DNA of 64,000 nt, taken from Chelativorans multitrophicus (GTDB taxonomy: Bacteria; Pseudomonadota; Alphaproteobacteria; Rhizobiales; Rhizobiaceae). Of the stretch, positions 34,748-44,008 are shown piece after piece (the stretch's first letter is position 1; each line of letters opens with the position of its first letter). The notes beneath the pieces are model-generated. The model ran no database searches. It was not told the DNA's origin and saw nothing but the letters and a program-made list of their open reading frames with translations. Position numbers and translations under genes: made by a program. The stretch covers positions 1 to 64,000 of the forward strand of contig NZ_JAAAPL010000005.1 of the NCBI RefSeq assembly GCF_011317445.1, written 5' to 3'.

Positions 34748-36525
34748 ATGTCCAGGAAAGAGTTCGTGCCACTCAACCTGCTCGCCAAGCGGGCAGGAAT
34801 CTCTCGGCAGGCAGTTTGGAAGGCCTGCCAGCGTGGCAACTGGCGAGGACACTCCCCGGAGGTGCGCGTTGTCCGGGGGAAGGGCGGCAACGCGGGCAAG
34901 CAGTATCTCGTCAACTCGACTTCCCTCCCACTCGAGTTGCAGCTCCGTCTAAAGCCCATTGAAATGCCGGTTCAAAACCGTCCGAAGCCGACTGCATGCC
35001 GAGGCCGGCGCGACCGAGCGGATAAAGGAAAGAAACGTGTCGTCATCAGCCGGCAGTGGGATGCTTTGGTACCCTTTGACTCTATCACCAAGGCCAGGAT
35101 TGCAGAGGACCTAAAACAGGAAATCCGAGGCCTTCTGGCGCAGCTTGGGGACACGTCAAGATCTTGGCGCGCAACTTCTTGGTCGAGACAACCAGGTCAT
35201 GGAAGTTCCGCCCCAATAATCTGGCGAGTTTCGAGCAAATTTGTTCGATCCCGTGGACGCTCGTTTCGGAAGAGCTGCATTATCGGAAGGCCCACCAGTT
35301 TCGAACGAACCGCAAAGCTTACGAGGACAGCCGCCCACGCGGGCGGCGCTCCATCGAAGGCATGCGCCCGATGGAATTGGTCGTCGGAGACGTGCACCCG
35401 ATTGACATCCACCTGACGCGGGCGGACGGCTCGGTCTGTACTGCGAAGCTGATCGGGTTCCTCGATTGGGCGACTGGCCGCGTCTGGTGTGATTTGATCG
35501 CATTCGACACGCGCGGCGGCGTCAACAACCGTGATGTGATCGAAGTATTTGCGGCCATGGTGGAACATCCAGCCTTTGGCCTACCTGAAGCCCTCTACAT
35601 CGATAATGGCAGGGAATACGGGTTCGCGACGTACCTGGATGACGCCATGACACTGACGGTCCCCGGGTGCCATGGGCCAGGTCGCTCGATGCGAGTTATC
35701 AACGCCTTGCCCTACAACGCCCCGGCAAAGCCAATCGAACGTTGGTTCGGTGACTTCGAGTCCCGCTATCTGAGCACGCTGCCTGGCTGGATTGCCGGCA
35801 ACCGTATGAACAAGCGCCAAGAGGCGATCGGCCGGACGGTTGCGCCATATGGCACCTTCGAAGATTTCGTTCCGGCGTTCTTCGGTCTCCTGAAGGCCTA
35901 TCACAGCGTGCCCACGGGAAAGCAGAGCGGCCTCAAGGGGCTCTCCCCCAACACCACTTTTCAACAGCACGTTACTGCCGGCTGGTCAGCGATCACCATG
36001 AGCCGGGATGAGGTCCGAGCGGCTGTAGCGCGCCGTGTCGAGCGCACCGTGATCCAAGGCGCGTTCCAGATCCGTGGGCGTCGGTGGTCCTGCGAAGAGT
36101 TGTGGCAGTACATGCACGATAAGGTGCTGGTCTGCGAGCCTGTCTATCATGCGCCGGCCGAGCTGCTTGTGCTGGACATGAAGGGCAACAGGCTCGGGAT
36201 CGCAACCGCCGACGTCGCACTTCGTCCACTTGATCATCGTGGCTCCCAAAGCACGGCAGCACGAGCAAAGGCGCATCGCGATGCAATTGTGGAGATGGTT
36301 CGCTCAGTCCCGAAAATCGACGTTGCAGCTCGGCTGATAGCGCTTGGTCAGGCTCAACCTGACGTCATCCCCAACGAGCCGGCGGGCAAAGTGTCATTCG
36401 ACCAGTCTCAGCGGCCGGCGCGGATCGTGATGCCGAAGAGGCCTTCGTCCTCCGAAGAGCGCCGACGCGAACAGGACGAGCGCATAGCCGCTCAGATGGA
36501 TTTGGCCAAGAGGATCGTCGGATGA
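34748..36525 (+). pseudogene. Mu-type transposase A, frameshifted
   Basis: The first frame (34748 to about 35160) has the Mu-type winged-helix DNA-binding start MSRKEFVPLNLLAKRAGISR. From about 35164 a different frame carries the integrase core: catalytic residues in LVVGDVHPIDIHL, ALYIDNGREYG and PAKPIERWFGDFE, then the C-terminal Mu domain to AKRIVG. The break near 35160 also seems to lack some linker sequence. Both halves are otherwise clean, so the damage is recent. The end of the frame overlaps the ATPase start by 4 bases. Confidence 0.75.
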
Positions 36526-37270
36526 CGTTTATCGAAACCGGCGCCGCGCTCACGGTGCGGGCTGCATTCGATACGGCGGTCAAGATGCGATATCCGGTGC
36601 TTGCGGTCGGCAAAGCCGGACTCGGAAAGACTGTAGCGCTCAACTGGATAGCCGCCCAAAGCGGAGCTGCCTATTGTGAGGTTGCGCAGCATACCAAGGC
36701 TATCAGGCCGATGTTCCTGATGCTGCACGACGCCTACGGCGTCCAAAAGGACAGCAAGCACACATACGATCTTGCGAAGGATTGCATGAACTTTTGGGCG
36801 CCCGATACGGCCCGACGCGCCCGTTGCTGGTGGACGAATATCAGAACTTCACACCCACTGTTTTGCGGGAGCTGCTGCATCTTCAGGAGCGCTGCGGCTT
36901 CGCTTTACTGCTCGCCGGCAACACTCATCGGTTAGCGGGCACGAGGCGTTATACCCACGCTGTGGATCAGATCGAAAGCCGTATCGGCATGCGTTTCGAG
37001 ATCGGGCAGCCCACGCGGGAGGACTGCGTTAGGATCGGCGCGGAACACAACGTTGAGGGAGCCGACGCCTACGAAGCGATTGTTATCTATGGTGAGAACA
37101 CCTCCCTTCGCGCGCTTTGCCACCTCCTCCAGAACTGCGCTGCCATTACCAACGGCGTTGGTAGCATTCGTCTTTCCCGGATCGAGACCACACTTCGTGT
37201 CATGTCGTGTGGCAGCGATGCGCTCAAGCTTTTGCACGAGCGCGGAGACGACCTCCGAAGATCGGCTTAA
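36522..37270 (+). pseudogene. MuB-like AAA ATPase of the Mu-like transposon, frameshifted
   Basis: The first frame starts MTFIETGAALTVRAAFDTAV and holds Walker A VGKAGLGKTVALN. Near 36800-36820 the frame changes; the second frame reads PLLVDEYQNFTPTVLREL (Walker B) and continues to HERGDDLRRSA. It would have guided target choice for the transposase. One single-base change separates the halves. Together with the frameshift in the transposase, this element is inactive. Confidence 0.75.
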
Positions 37271-37385
37271 TTCCGGACAGCGACAGTTAATTCTGAACGG
37301 CACATCAACGTCGACGTCCGCTTCGCACAGCCTATCCGGTCATTCCAATGGCTCCTGCCGTTGTCCAGAAACGGACATGTTTTGG
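37267..37385. repeat. Right end region of Mu-like transposon
   Basis: TTAATTCCGGACAGCGACAG (37267) is inverted relative to the left-end AGTCCGGAATTA. Further TTAATTCTGAACGGCA (37287) and GTTGTCCAGAAACGGACATG (about 37360) continue the repeat series. The outer tip cannot be fixed. Confidence 0.45.
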
Positions 37386-37489
37386 GAGGAACGCCACGGG
37401 CCAAGGAGGCTGTTGAAAGCCTCGGTGCTGCCCTTGAAGTGACGCGAGGGCACGCCCAACTGTTTCGCAATCGATTTAATGGGGGGTTC

Positions 37490-38452
37490 ATGGTCCGGAG
37501 AGTGACACCTTCACAGTTCCGCAGCATGATGCAGCAGCGCCAGAACAAGCTGAAGCAGGCGGTTCGAAAGTTCGAACAGGACATTGACTGCGCCCAACGC
37601 CAAGCGAAGGCAGCGCATGACAAATGGGTGCGTGACGTTAATCGCGAAATCGACCGGGCAAAACAGCACAACAAGCGGGTCGTTGCCGACCACAATCGGC
37701 GGGTCAGGCAGCGCAATCAGAACGCTGCGGCCGCGGTCAACAAGTACAAACAGGCGGTGCGCTCTCACAACGCTGCGGTCGAACGCGATCGTCAGCGCCG
37801 GATCTCCGCACTGAGGGCACTCAGTAGCCCGCGCTACATCGAGGTGCGGACCTCAACGTTTGATTTGAACGAGCGCTACGAGAGGGTCGAACGCACCGGT
37901 CTGAGCAGCGCCGATTTGCTGTCGCTGTCGGAACGGGAGGCTGAGAGCAGCGCAACTGTGGCCGAGGCTCTGGCCACTGACGCCCCTACGGCACCGCAAC
38001 CCGAACAGGACTCCGGTATCCTCGAATACCTTGCAGGGTTCTCCCAAGACCTATGCGACCGCTGGAAAGGGGCATTGTACGCCCTCAACCCCATTAACCC
38101 GGATGCCGCCCGGCACTTCTGCACGAGCGTGCGCGAGATTTTCACGGAGATCCTCGACAAGTGGGCCGACAACGAGGACGTTCTTGAGGCCGACCCAAAT
38201 GCTGAATTGACGCCCAACAAGACAGGTCCGTCGCGCCGCGCCAAAATCCGCTATTTGCTAAAGCAGAAGGGGGCAGATACTCCGGAAATGCTCGGCTTTG
38301 TTGAGCAGGACATTGAAGACATTCTCCAGCTCTTCCATGTTTTCAACGAGGCAACGCACGGCGCGGCGGGGAAGCACGGCTTGACCAAGCTTCAGCACAT
38401 CCGCCAGCGCGTCGAGGGCGGCATCATGTTCCTTGCGGCGGTCGCGCTCTAG
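37490..38452 (+). CDS. pPIWI-associating-nuclease-like protein
   Basis: From ATG 37490 the protein has 320 residues. The first 110 are a charged, Asn/Arg/Lys-rich coiled coil (KAAHDKWVRDVNREIDRAKQ, KQAVRSHNAAVERDRQRR). The second half resembles the predicted pPIWI-associating nuclease family: LAGFSQDLCDRWKGALYALN, NPDAARHFCTSVREIFTEIL, SRRAKIRYLLKQ and NEATHGAAGKHG. No PIWI-module partner is present nearby, so it may be a stand-alone RNA- or DNA-targeting defence gene. It lies directly outside the right end of the Mu-like element. Confidence 0.62.
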   Translation: MVRRVTPSQFRSMMQQRQNKLKQAVRKFEQDIDCAQRQAKAAHDKWVRDVNREIDRAKQHNKRVVADHNRRVRQRNQNAAAAVNKYKQAVRSHNAAVERDRQRRISALRALSSPRYIEVRTSTFDLNERYERVERTGLSSADLLSLSEREAESSATVAEALATDAPTAPQPEQDSGILEYLAGFSQDLCDRWKGALYALNPINPDAARHFCTSVREIFTEILDKWADNEDVLEADPNAELTPNKTGPSRRAKIRYLLKQKGADTPEMLGFVEQDIEDILQLFHVFNEATHGAAGKHGLTKLQHIRQRVEGGIMFLAAVAL

Positions 38453-38627
38453 CAAGCCTTGCTGCGGCTTCGGATCTCTGAAACGTTGATCTCGAAGTCG
38501 ACCATAGTACGGCGGAGGTGTGCGCACAGCAAATCTTTGCTCGGTCGCCCTGAGCCTACCTTCCCGGTACCGCGCCCAGGGCCGTCACTGGGATGTCGTT
38601 GGGAAGCCGCTGCAATGCAGTAAGGGC

Positions 38628-38999
38628 CTATGACCTCACCGGCCAAAAGGAGCCGGCGATCAGCAAGACGACGCCGATCGTTATCATCGTGTCCGCCATG
38701 TTGAAGGCCGGCCAGTGCCATCTTCCGACATGGAAATCGAGGAAATCGGTCACGGCACCTTGACTTATCCGGTCCACAATATTGCCCATCGCACCGCCGG
38801 CGATCAGGCCGAGACCAACCATCTCCAATGGCTTTGGCGTTCTCATAGCCCAGAGGAGAAGGCCGGCGACGATCACCATCTTGATTCCGGCGAGCATCAA
38901 TGGGCGGTCGAGGAAGAGCTCACGGAACATTCCGAAACTGACACCCGTATTGAAACCGAGGGTCAGGTTGGAGAGAGGCGTAAGTGAATGATAATGCAA
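38628..38999 (-). pseudogene. lspA: Signal peptidase II (LspA), N-terminally truncated
   Basis: The fragment has 123 residues against about 165 for the complete enzyme at 60.2 kb. It starts at LTPLSNLTLGFNTGVSFG, so the first membrane helix and first conserved aspartate region are missing. Both catalytic-site blocks remain: GAMGNIVDRISQGAVTDFLD and FNMADTMI. LspA genes accompany lead/cadmium resistance operons, where they process lipoproteins. It lies 121 bases inside a Tn3-type terminal repeat and is probably leftover cargo of that transposon. Function is doubtful. Confidence 0.8.
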
Positions 39000-39120
39000 G
39001 ACTATGATTCATTTTATCCTGTCGACAACCGATACTGAGCACCAAATGACCGAAGGCTTCAGATCGCTTCGGCTGCCAGCGCCAATCCGACGAGCAGCAT
39101 GATGTTCATGCTCGTTCGGC

Positions 39121-39158
39121 CTTAGCCTACGATTTTGAGCAGCTCTTGTTCTGACCCC
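39121..39158 (-). repeat. Tn3-family terminal inverted repeat (second solo copy)
   Basis: On the minus strand it starts GGGGTCAGAACAAGAGCTGC and ends TAGGCTAAG, 38 bp, 33/38 identical to 49-86 and in the same orientation. Its outer edge faces right (39158). The truncated lspA lies on its inner side. No Tn3 transposase or resolvase is in the window. Confidence 0.75.
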
Positions 39159-39331
39159 ATCCTCGGGATGGATGCGACCGATCTGGGCACCGCAACTAGC
39201 CGCAGATTGCCATCAATCTGCATTATCGAGTATTTGAGCCATACCAACCAAGTCGAAAGTGCGCCTTCTGCCCGTGGTCTAATGGAGGAGGATCGGGGCA
39301 GATACGTAGCGATGACTTCTCGAGGGCAGAT

Positions 39332-39931
39332 ATGAGGAATGAGACGATTACGCGCCGAGCACTGTTGCTTGGCGGTTTGGCGCTGTCGAGCACCGGGTGC
39401 ATGTCGACGATACAGGATGTGGTGCAGCCGGTGCCGGTCGCGCTCAACGCGGAGAACTACCGGGTGGATCCACGCTACCGAAAACAGCGCGTACCCTACG
39501 ACGGTGGTGAGGCGCCTGGGACGATCGTCGTCAACACCTCGGAATTCTATCTCTATCATGTCGAAGAAGGCGGCTGGGCGATGCGTTACGGCGTCGGTGT
39601 CGGGGAGCAGGGGCTCACCCTTAAGGGCAAGGCGAAAATCGGCCGCAAGGCGGAATGGCCGTCATGGACGCCCACGGCGAACATGCTTCGGCGCAAGCCG
39701 CATCTGGTGCAGTATGCGGGCGGCGTCGAGGGAGGGCTGAACAATCCGCTCGGCGCGCGTGCTCTTTATCTCTATCGCGGCGGGCGCGACACCATGTTTC
39801 GGATACACGGCACTAACGAGCCCTGGTCGATAGGCAATGCTATGTCGAGCGGCTGCATTCGCTTGACGAACGACGACATCGTCGATCTCTATGAGCGCAC
39901 TCCAGTGGGGGCGACCGTAGTGGTCATCTGA
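39332..39931 (+). CDS. L,D-transpeptidase (YkuD domain)
   Basis: The 199-residue exported protein has a signal with twin arginine and a possible lipobox (RRALLLGGLALSSTGC). The YkuD catalytic region is complete: IHGTNEPWSIGNAMSSGC, with the essential His and the Cys in SSGCIRL, followed by TNDDIVDLYERT. It forms 3-3 cross-links in peptidoglycan or anchors outer-membrane lipoproteins. Single gene, directly outside the Tn3-type end. Confidence 0.9.
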   Translation: MRNETITRRALLLGGLALSSTGCMSTIQDVVQPVPVALNAENYRVDPRYRKQRVPYDGGEAPGTIVVNTSEFYLYHVEEGGWAMRYGVGVGEQGLTLKGKAKIGRKAEWPSWTPTANMLRRKPHLVQYAGGVEGGLNNPLGARALYLYRGGRDTMFRIHGTNEPWSIGNAMSSGCIRLTNDDIVDLYERTPVGATVVVI

Positions 39932-40023
39932 CAGCGAATGGCTCTCAAGCGGCTCACCGGGGCGACGCCCGTGTCGAATCAACGTGGGCCTGAATGTAAC
40001 CACGAACAGCGGCATCAAACCTC

Positions 40024-40554
40024 TTACTCTTGCCCCAGTGCCGCATCTGCCCGGTCCTGTCCCTCTTCGCGGGGCAACGTCTGATTTAGCTTTGGATCGT
40101 CGCTATGGCGCGTAACCGGCATTGTAGATAAACCCACGTCGCGCCAGGCACAGCAACCGGTCTGCCGATGCCAGAAGAAGAACCGAGCAAAGAGCGACAT
40201 AAGGAGCGTTACCGAACCTGCGTCGATCTCGACCCGATCAGTGTACCGTGTTTTGTCGACCGCAATCCTCTCCACCGAAATCAAGTGGTCCCACCGTCTG
40301 ACAAAAATCGCTGCGTCTGTTATCATGAAATCTGATCCGATCAGCTTCGGGCGGCCGATCGATATTGATGACCTGCCGGCCAATCGGAACGAAGCTGAAA
40401 GCAGCATCCGGACGTAATGGTTATTAGCTTTCCAAGCAGAATCCAGTGCCAAGGTCTTTGAGGGGATGAAGCGTATCAAAGGTCTGGCGACCTCGATAAG
40501 CAGGCGCGGTTTGTTGGCCTCCATCCAGACCCGGTCAGCGTCTGCGTCCAACAT
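40024..40554 (-). CDS. Hypothetical protein, 176 aa
   Basis: The frame has a natural composition (LALDSAWKANNHYVRMLLSA, VEIDAGSVTLLMSLFARFFF) but no family is recognised. The N-terminus at ATG 40554 lies next to the start of the neighbouring RHE_PE00001 remnant (40579), so it may itself be truncated at that junction. The C-terminus is charged. Expression and function are unknown. Confidence 0.35.
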   Translation of the reverse strand: MLDADADRVWMEANKPRLLIEVARPLIRFIPSKTLALDSAWKANNHYVRMLLSASFRLAGRSSISIGRPKLIGSDFMITDAAIFVRRWDHLISVERIAVDKTRYTDRVEIDAGSVTLLMSLFARFFFWHRQTGCCAWRDVGLSTMPVTRHSDDPKLNQTLPREEGQDRADAALGQE

Positions 40555-40578
40555 GATTGATCTGCAAATGGTTGATCA

Positions 40579-41436
40579 TCGCAGATTTTTTCCAACCTGC
40601 CCGACTGGGCGCTTGGGCGAGAAGGGCTGCGGCACCTGACCGCACGCGGGATGCCGGCGGGCGAGCCGCCAGTCGTCCGGGACAGGGAAGGGGGCGACGA
40701 ACTCGCCGCTTCCATGAGGCCGGACGATGCCGAACCGGGCGCAGAGGAAGAGGCGACCCTCGCCGACGAATTCGCTGCCATCGACACGGTCCTCGCGCGC
40801 TCGCGCCGTCCTTGACGGCGTTGCGGTCGCACGCCCAGCCCGGCCCAGAAGCGGCACCGGAGCGGGATCGTTGATCTACGACCCGGATTGGGATGAGGAT
40901 GTCCGGCTTGAGGCATGGCGCGCCACGTTTGCCCGCGCCGCGGACCTTCCGCCGGTACTCGCGGCGGCGGTCCTTTGGGACGCCTGGGAAGGTATCGCTC
41001 CGCTGCAGCACCAGTCCTGGCTTGGTCCCCTGTTTGCCGAATGCATGCTGAGACAGCGCCGAAAGACAATTGCCCATCTGTTCAGCCTCAATGCGGGTTT
41101 GCGCGTCGTCGCCCACGAACGGCGACGTCACCGCGACAGGACGACGCGGTTGCTGACCTTCCTCGACGCGGTCTCGGAAGCGGCCGCGCTCGGCTTGAAG
41201 GAACACGATCGCCTGACCTTGGCGAGGAACAGATGCTGCGACGTCTCAAGGGGCGGCGTGGTCACTCAAAAACTGCCCTGGCTTATCGAATACGCAGTGT
41301 CGCGACCGCTCGTTTCGAGCGCAATGATCGAAAAGGAGTTGAAGGTGACGACAAGGGGGCGTTAAATCTCGTTGGCGGGCTCGGCCTGCGCGAGATGACG
41401 GGAAGGGGGAGGTTTCGGGCCTGGGGGATTTTGTGA
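40579..41436 (+). pseudogene. RHE_PE00001/DUF1612-type protein, truncated and frameshifted
   Basis: Homology to the copy at 16.7 kb begins abruptly at QIFSNLPDWALGREGLRHL (40579), so about 90 N-terminal residues are missing. A +1 change follows VLARS near 40800, matching the position in the other copy. After VLDGVAVARPARPR, YDPDWDEDVRLEAW and KEHDRLTLARN the frame shifts again around QMLRRLKGRRG (about 41230), returns, and shifts near 41355 before GALNLVG and the end GRGRFRAWGIL. It is non-functional. It shares orientation with the first copy, so the two form degenerate direct repeats about 24 kb apart. Confidence 0.75.
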
Positions 41437-41489
41437 GACGGCCGCAGGCACTTGGGAGTGTGGTGCGGGGATGTCCGACAAGAGGCCGG

Positions 41490-41762
41490 ATGGCAGAAGA
41501 GCGCAGCACAAGACGGGAAGGCCGAGACCGTGGCGCCGAGGAAAGCTACGCGGCATCTGCCATTGAAAATCTCCAGGCGCAGCCATCGGGCCCGAAAGAC
41601 CTCCCAATCGCAAGTGATCTCGATCACGAGGTGAAGTTGCTGGCAGAGCTGACTGGCCTATCGCCAGCAGAGGCCCGTCAGCTAATCGAGCAGGCTGGCA
41701 CCTTTGCAGAGGCCCTGCGACAGCTCGGCAAAGATCCCGAAGTCATGCCGTCCCCAGACTGA
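41490..41762 (+). CDS. Small helical protein, DUF3606-like
   Basis: From ATG 41490 there are 90 residues. The C-terminal half (DHEVKLLAELTGLSPAEARQ to LGKDPEV) resembles the short helical DUF3606 fold found in small rhizobial proteins. The N-terminus is charged and probably disordered. It ends 12 bases before the next gene on the same strand. Function unknown. Confidence 0.4.
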   Translation: MAEERSTRREGRDRGAEESYAASAIENLQAQPSGPKDLPIASDLDHEVKLLAELTGLSPAEARQLIEQAGTFAEALRQLGKDPEVMPSPD

Positions 41763-41774
41763 GCTCGATAAGCC

Positions 41775-42308
41775 ATGCTCGCAAGAAGGACTAGCGTGCA
41801 ATTTCTCCTATTTATGCTTTCGGCTGCCATGACGACATTTGTCGGGGCGGACGCCTCTGCGGTGGAACGTCCAGCAGGCCCACCGGTAGGCGTCTATCTC
41901 TGGTATCCGAATGCCTCGGCAATGCCGACGGACCAGGATTGCGAGAAACTGGTGGCGGACATCCAGCCCTCAAGGTCGAAGGCTGAAGACTGGCTCTGGG
42001 GGCGGGTGCCCGAAGGGGATGATTCGCGCGAGGTGGAGTTCTATCTGTGGGACCGCATGGAGCCTACATTCGCCGCCGAGGGGGATTACGACTCCGGTTC
42101 GGTTGTCTGGGAATCGACGGCAACTGGGACGACGTCCTTCACGCTCACTCCGGATGATCATCCTGATACCTCGATCAGGGGAACTATCCGCACGTCTCCC
42201 GAGGGTAAGGTGCTCTCGGTGACCCTGAAGGGAATACCTCTGGACGGCGGAGCCGTGGACCGGACGACCTACTATTGCAGTTTCGACGACATCGGCGTGG
42301 AAACCTGA
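41775..42308 (+). CDS. Exported hypothetical protein, 177 aa
   Basis: A signal peptide is clear (VQFLLFMLSAAMTTFVGADA, cleavage probably after ASA). The mature part is acidic and predicted mostly beta, with two cysteines (DQDCEKL and TYYCSFD) that could form a disulfide. No family is recognised. It is convergent with the cytochrome gene, from which it is separated by 18 bases. Confidence 0.5.
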   Translation: MLARRTSVQFLLFMLSAAMTTFVGADASAVERPAGPPVGVYLWYPNASAMPTDQDCEKLVADIQPSRSKAEDWLWGRVPEGDDSREVEFYLWDRMEPTFAAEGDYDSGSVVWESTATGTTSFTLTPDDHPDTSIRGTIRTSPEGKVLSVTLKGIPLDGGAVDRTTYYCSFDDIGVET

Positions 42309-42326
42309 CGCCGGCGGCGCTTGCCG

Positions 42327-42791
42327 CTACTGCGGACGCCTGAAGTCCTCGTGGCAGGAAGAGCATTGCCGGCCGACGTCAAGAAAAGGTGCGCGCAGGG
42401 ATTCAAGACTCGCCGTCTGTGTTGCGGTCATCAACGCCTCAACGGCACGATCGAAACCAGCCATTGCGGCCGCAAACGCGTCGGGATGCTCCCAGATTGC
42501 CGGCAGAGCCCGGCTCGCGTGGTCGTTCTTGCCATTGGAGAACAGGTCTTGGGCTTGATGGCAAGTATGATGAAGGGAAGCGACCCGGGCCTTCGCATCG
42601 TCAGCGCTGAAGGGGCGCTTGCCATCAAGCATTTCCGCGAGTGCCTTCATGTCCTCGGCCATGGATTTCATTCCATGCATGCGCTCTGCGACGACGCCAG
42701 TCGCGCCTTCATGCGCCACCGAGCCGCCGCCGACCACCAGCCCTGCCAGCAGAACGAGTAGGACGGCAGCCCGTGGGGCAGTTCGTTTCAT
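42327..42791 (-). CDS. Periplasmic c-type cytochrome (cytochrome c'/c556 type)
   Basis: ATG 42791 gives 154 residues with a signal peptide (AAVLLVLLAGLVVGGGSVAH) and a C-terminal haem motif QCSSCHEDFR, the location typical of the four-helix cytochrome c'/c556 family. A longer upstream frame is ignored because it overlaps the ZIP gene. It is the last gene of the oxidase-ZIP-cytochrome unit, 5 bases after the ZIP stop. It may pass electrons from the oxidase or bind metal/NO; the exact role is not clear. Confidence 0.8.
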   Translation of the reverse strand: MKRTAPRAAVLLVLLAGLVVGGGSVAHEGATGVVAERMHGMKSMAEDMKALAEMLDGKRPFSADDAKARVASLHHTCHQAQDLFSNGKNDHASRALPAIWEHPDAFAAAMAGFDRAVEALMTATQTASLESLRAPFLDVGRQCSSCHEDFRRPQ

Positions 42792-42796
42792 CGGCC

Positions 42797-44008
42797 TCAG
42801 ACTTTCACCAACATCGCGGTGACGTACATGAAGCCGACGCCGATTGCGAGCCCGGCAAGAACCGGCGCGGTTCCGAGCGCCGCCGGTCCACTTCCGTTGC
42901 TGCGCATGAGAAGCATGCTCACCTCGACAATGACCTGGAGGATTGCGCCTGCGCCGATCGCAAGTGCGAGCGCCGACCAGTGCGGCGCGTAGGCGAGGCT
43001 GCCCAGCCAAATGCCGACGACGGCCGGTCCACCGGCGAGCAATGCCAAGGCGGCGAAAGTCAAAAGTGACGGCTTCGCCTTAAGCATGGGCGCTGCGATC
43101 CCGATGCCCTCCGTTATGTTATGAAGGGTGAATCCGATGACCAGAAACGTTCCCAGCCCGGCCGCTCCGGCAGCGAAGGCGGCGCCAATCGCCAATCCTT
43201 CTCCCAGATTATGCAAGCCGATGCCGAGTGCGATGTAAGCGGCAAGTGCAACACCGGTCGGGCGGCCCTGTCGTCTCGAAACGGCCATCAGGAGCAGGAA
43301 GCTTGCGGCCGCCGTCAATACGACCATCGCGCTGCCCTGGAAGATGGCCGCCGCCTGCGAGGCGAACTCGAAGGAATCCTCCAACGTGTCGACCGCAAGG
43401 AATCCGAGCAGGCCGACTGTCATCGCGAGCAGAAAATCCATCGTGGCGGGTCCTGCACCACGAAGCGCGGGGTAGAACATCAAGCCGACGACAACGGGCA
43501 GGATTCCGACAAAAGCCCCAAGGATCGCTTGTGAGACGAGGTTGCCGGAGGTCACGGTCGGGGTCGCCACCGCGACGGGGATCGAATGTCCGAAGGTTGC
43601 ACCGGTGTTCGTCACGAACGTGACGAGATGCGCCTCTCCGACTACCCACGGAAATGGGACGCTCACCCAGGCCGTGTCGCCGTGAGCGATGGCCCCCGGA
43701 GGATCCTGGACGAATTCCCAATAGGCCGCGTCGACCTGGACTTGCGCGATCGTCATCGGCTCCGAGCCGCCGGCGCGGACCAGAAGCCGCAGCCCACTGT
43801 TGTCAAGGATCGTGCGCTCGATCGTCAAGGATTCGACAGGCGGTGCGCCGTTGTCGAAGCGAGCGAGCGGATTGGTGGCAACGAGCCACCAGATCGCGGC
43901 TGCCAGCACAGCTATCGGCAAGGCCAGCCATATGACGGCGAGCCGGCGTGTAGACTTCTGCGGTACGGCGCCAGTCTCGATCTGACGCGTCTGGAGGCGC
44001 TCGTTCAT
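42797..44008 (-). CDS. ZIP-family metal transporter with extra N-terminal periplasmic domain
   Basis: Of the 403 residues, residues 23-45 form a membrane helix, and about 50-155 a beta-rich periplasmic domain (RLLVRAGGSEPMTIAQVQVD, HLVTFVTNTGATFGHS). The rest is the ZIP fold with both signature helices, GLHNLGEGLAIGAAFA (about 262) and TLHNITEGIGIAAP (about 296). ZIPs move Zn, Fe, Mn or Cd into the cytoplasm. The start overlaps the multicopper oxidase stop by 4 bases, and the unit diverges from mntR, suggesting Mn or Fe as substrate. A decayed paralogue is at 54.5-55.1 kb. Confidence 0.85.
   Translation of the reverse strand: MNERLQTRQIETGAVPQKSTRRLAVIWLALPIAVLAAAIWWLVATNPLARFDNGAPPVESLTIERTILDNSGLRLLVRAGGSEPMTIAQVQVDAAYWEFVQDPPGAIAHGDTAWVSVPFPWVVGEAHLVTFVTNTGATFGHSIPVAVATPTVTSGNLVSQAILGAFVGILPVVVGLMFYPALRGAGPATMDFLLAMTVGLLGFLAVDTLEDSFEFASQAAAIFQGSAMVVLTAAASFLLLMAVSRRQGRPTGVALAAYIALGIGLHNLGEGLAIGAAFAAGAAGLGTFLVIGFTLHNITEGIGIAAPMLKAKPSLLTFAALALLAGGPAVVGIWLGSLAYAPHWSALALAIGAGAILQVIVEVSMLLMRSNGSGPAALGTAPVLAGLAIGVGFMYVTAMLVKV

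Noticed and set aside
49-39158. The two Tn3-type ends as borders of one 39-kb transposon
   Set aside because: Both repeats have the same orientation; two ends of one Tn3 element would be inverted.
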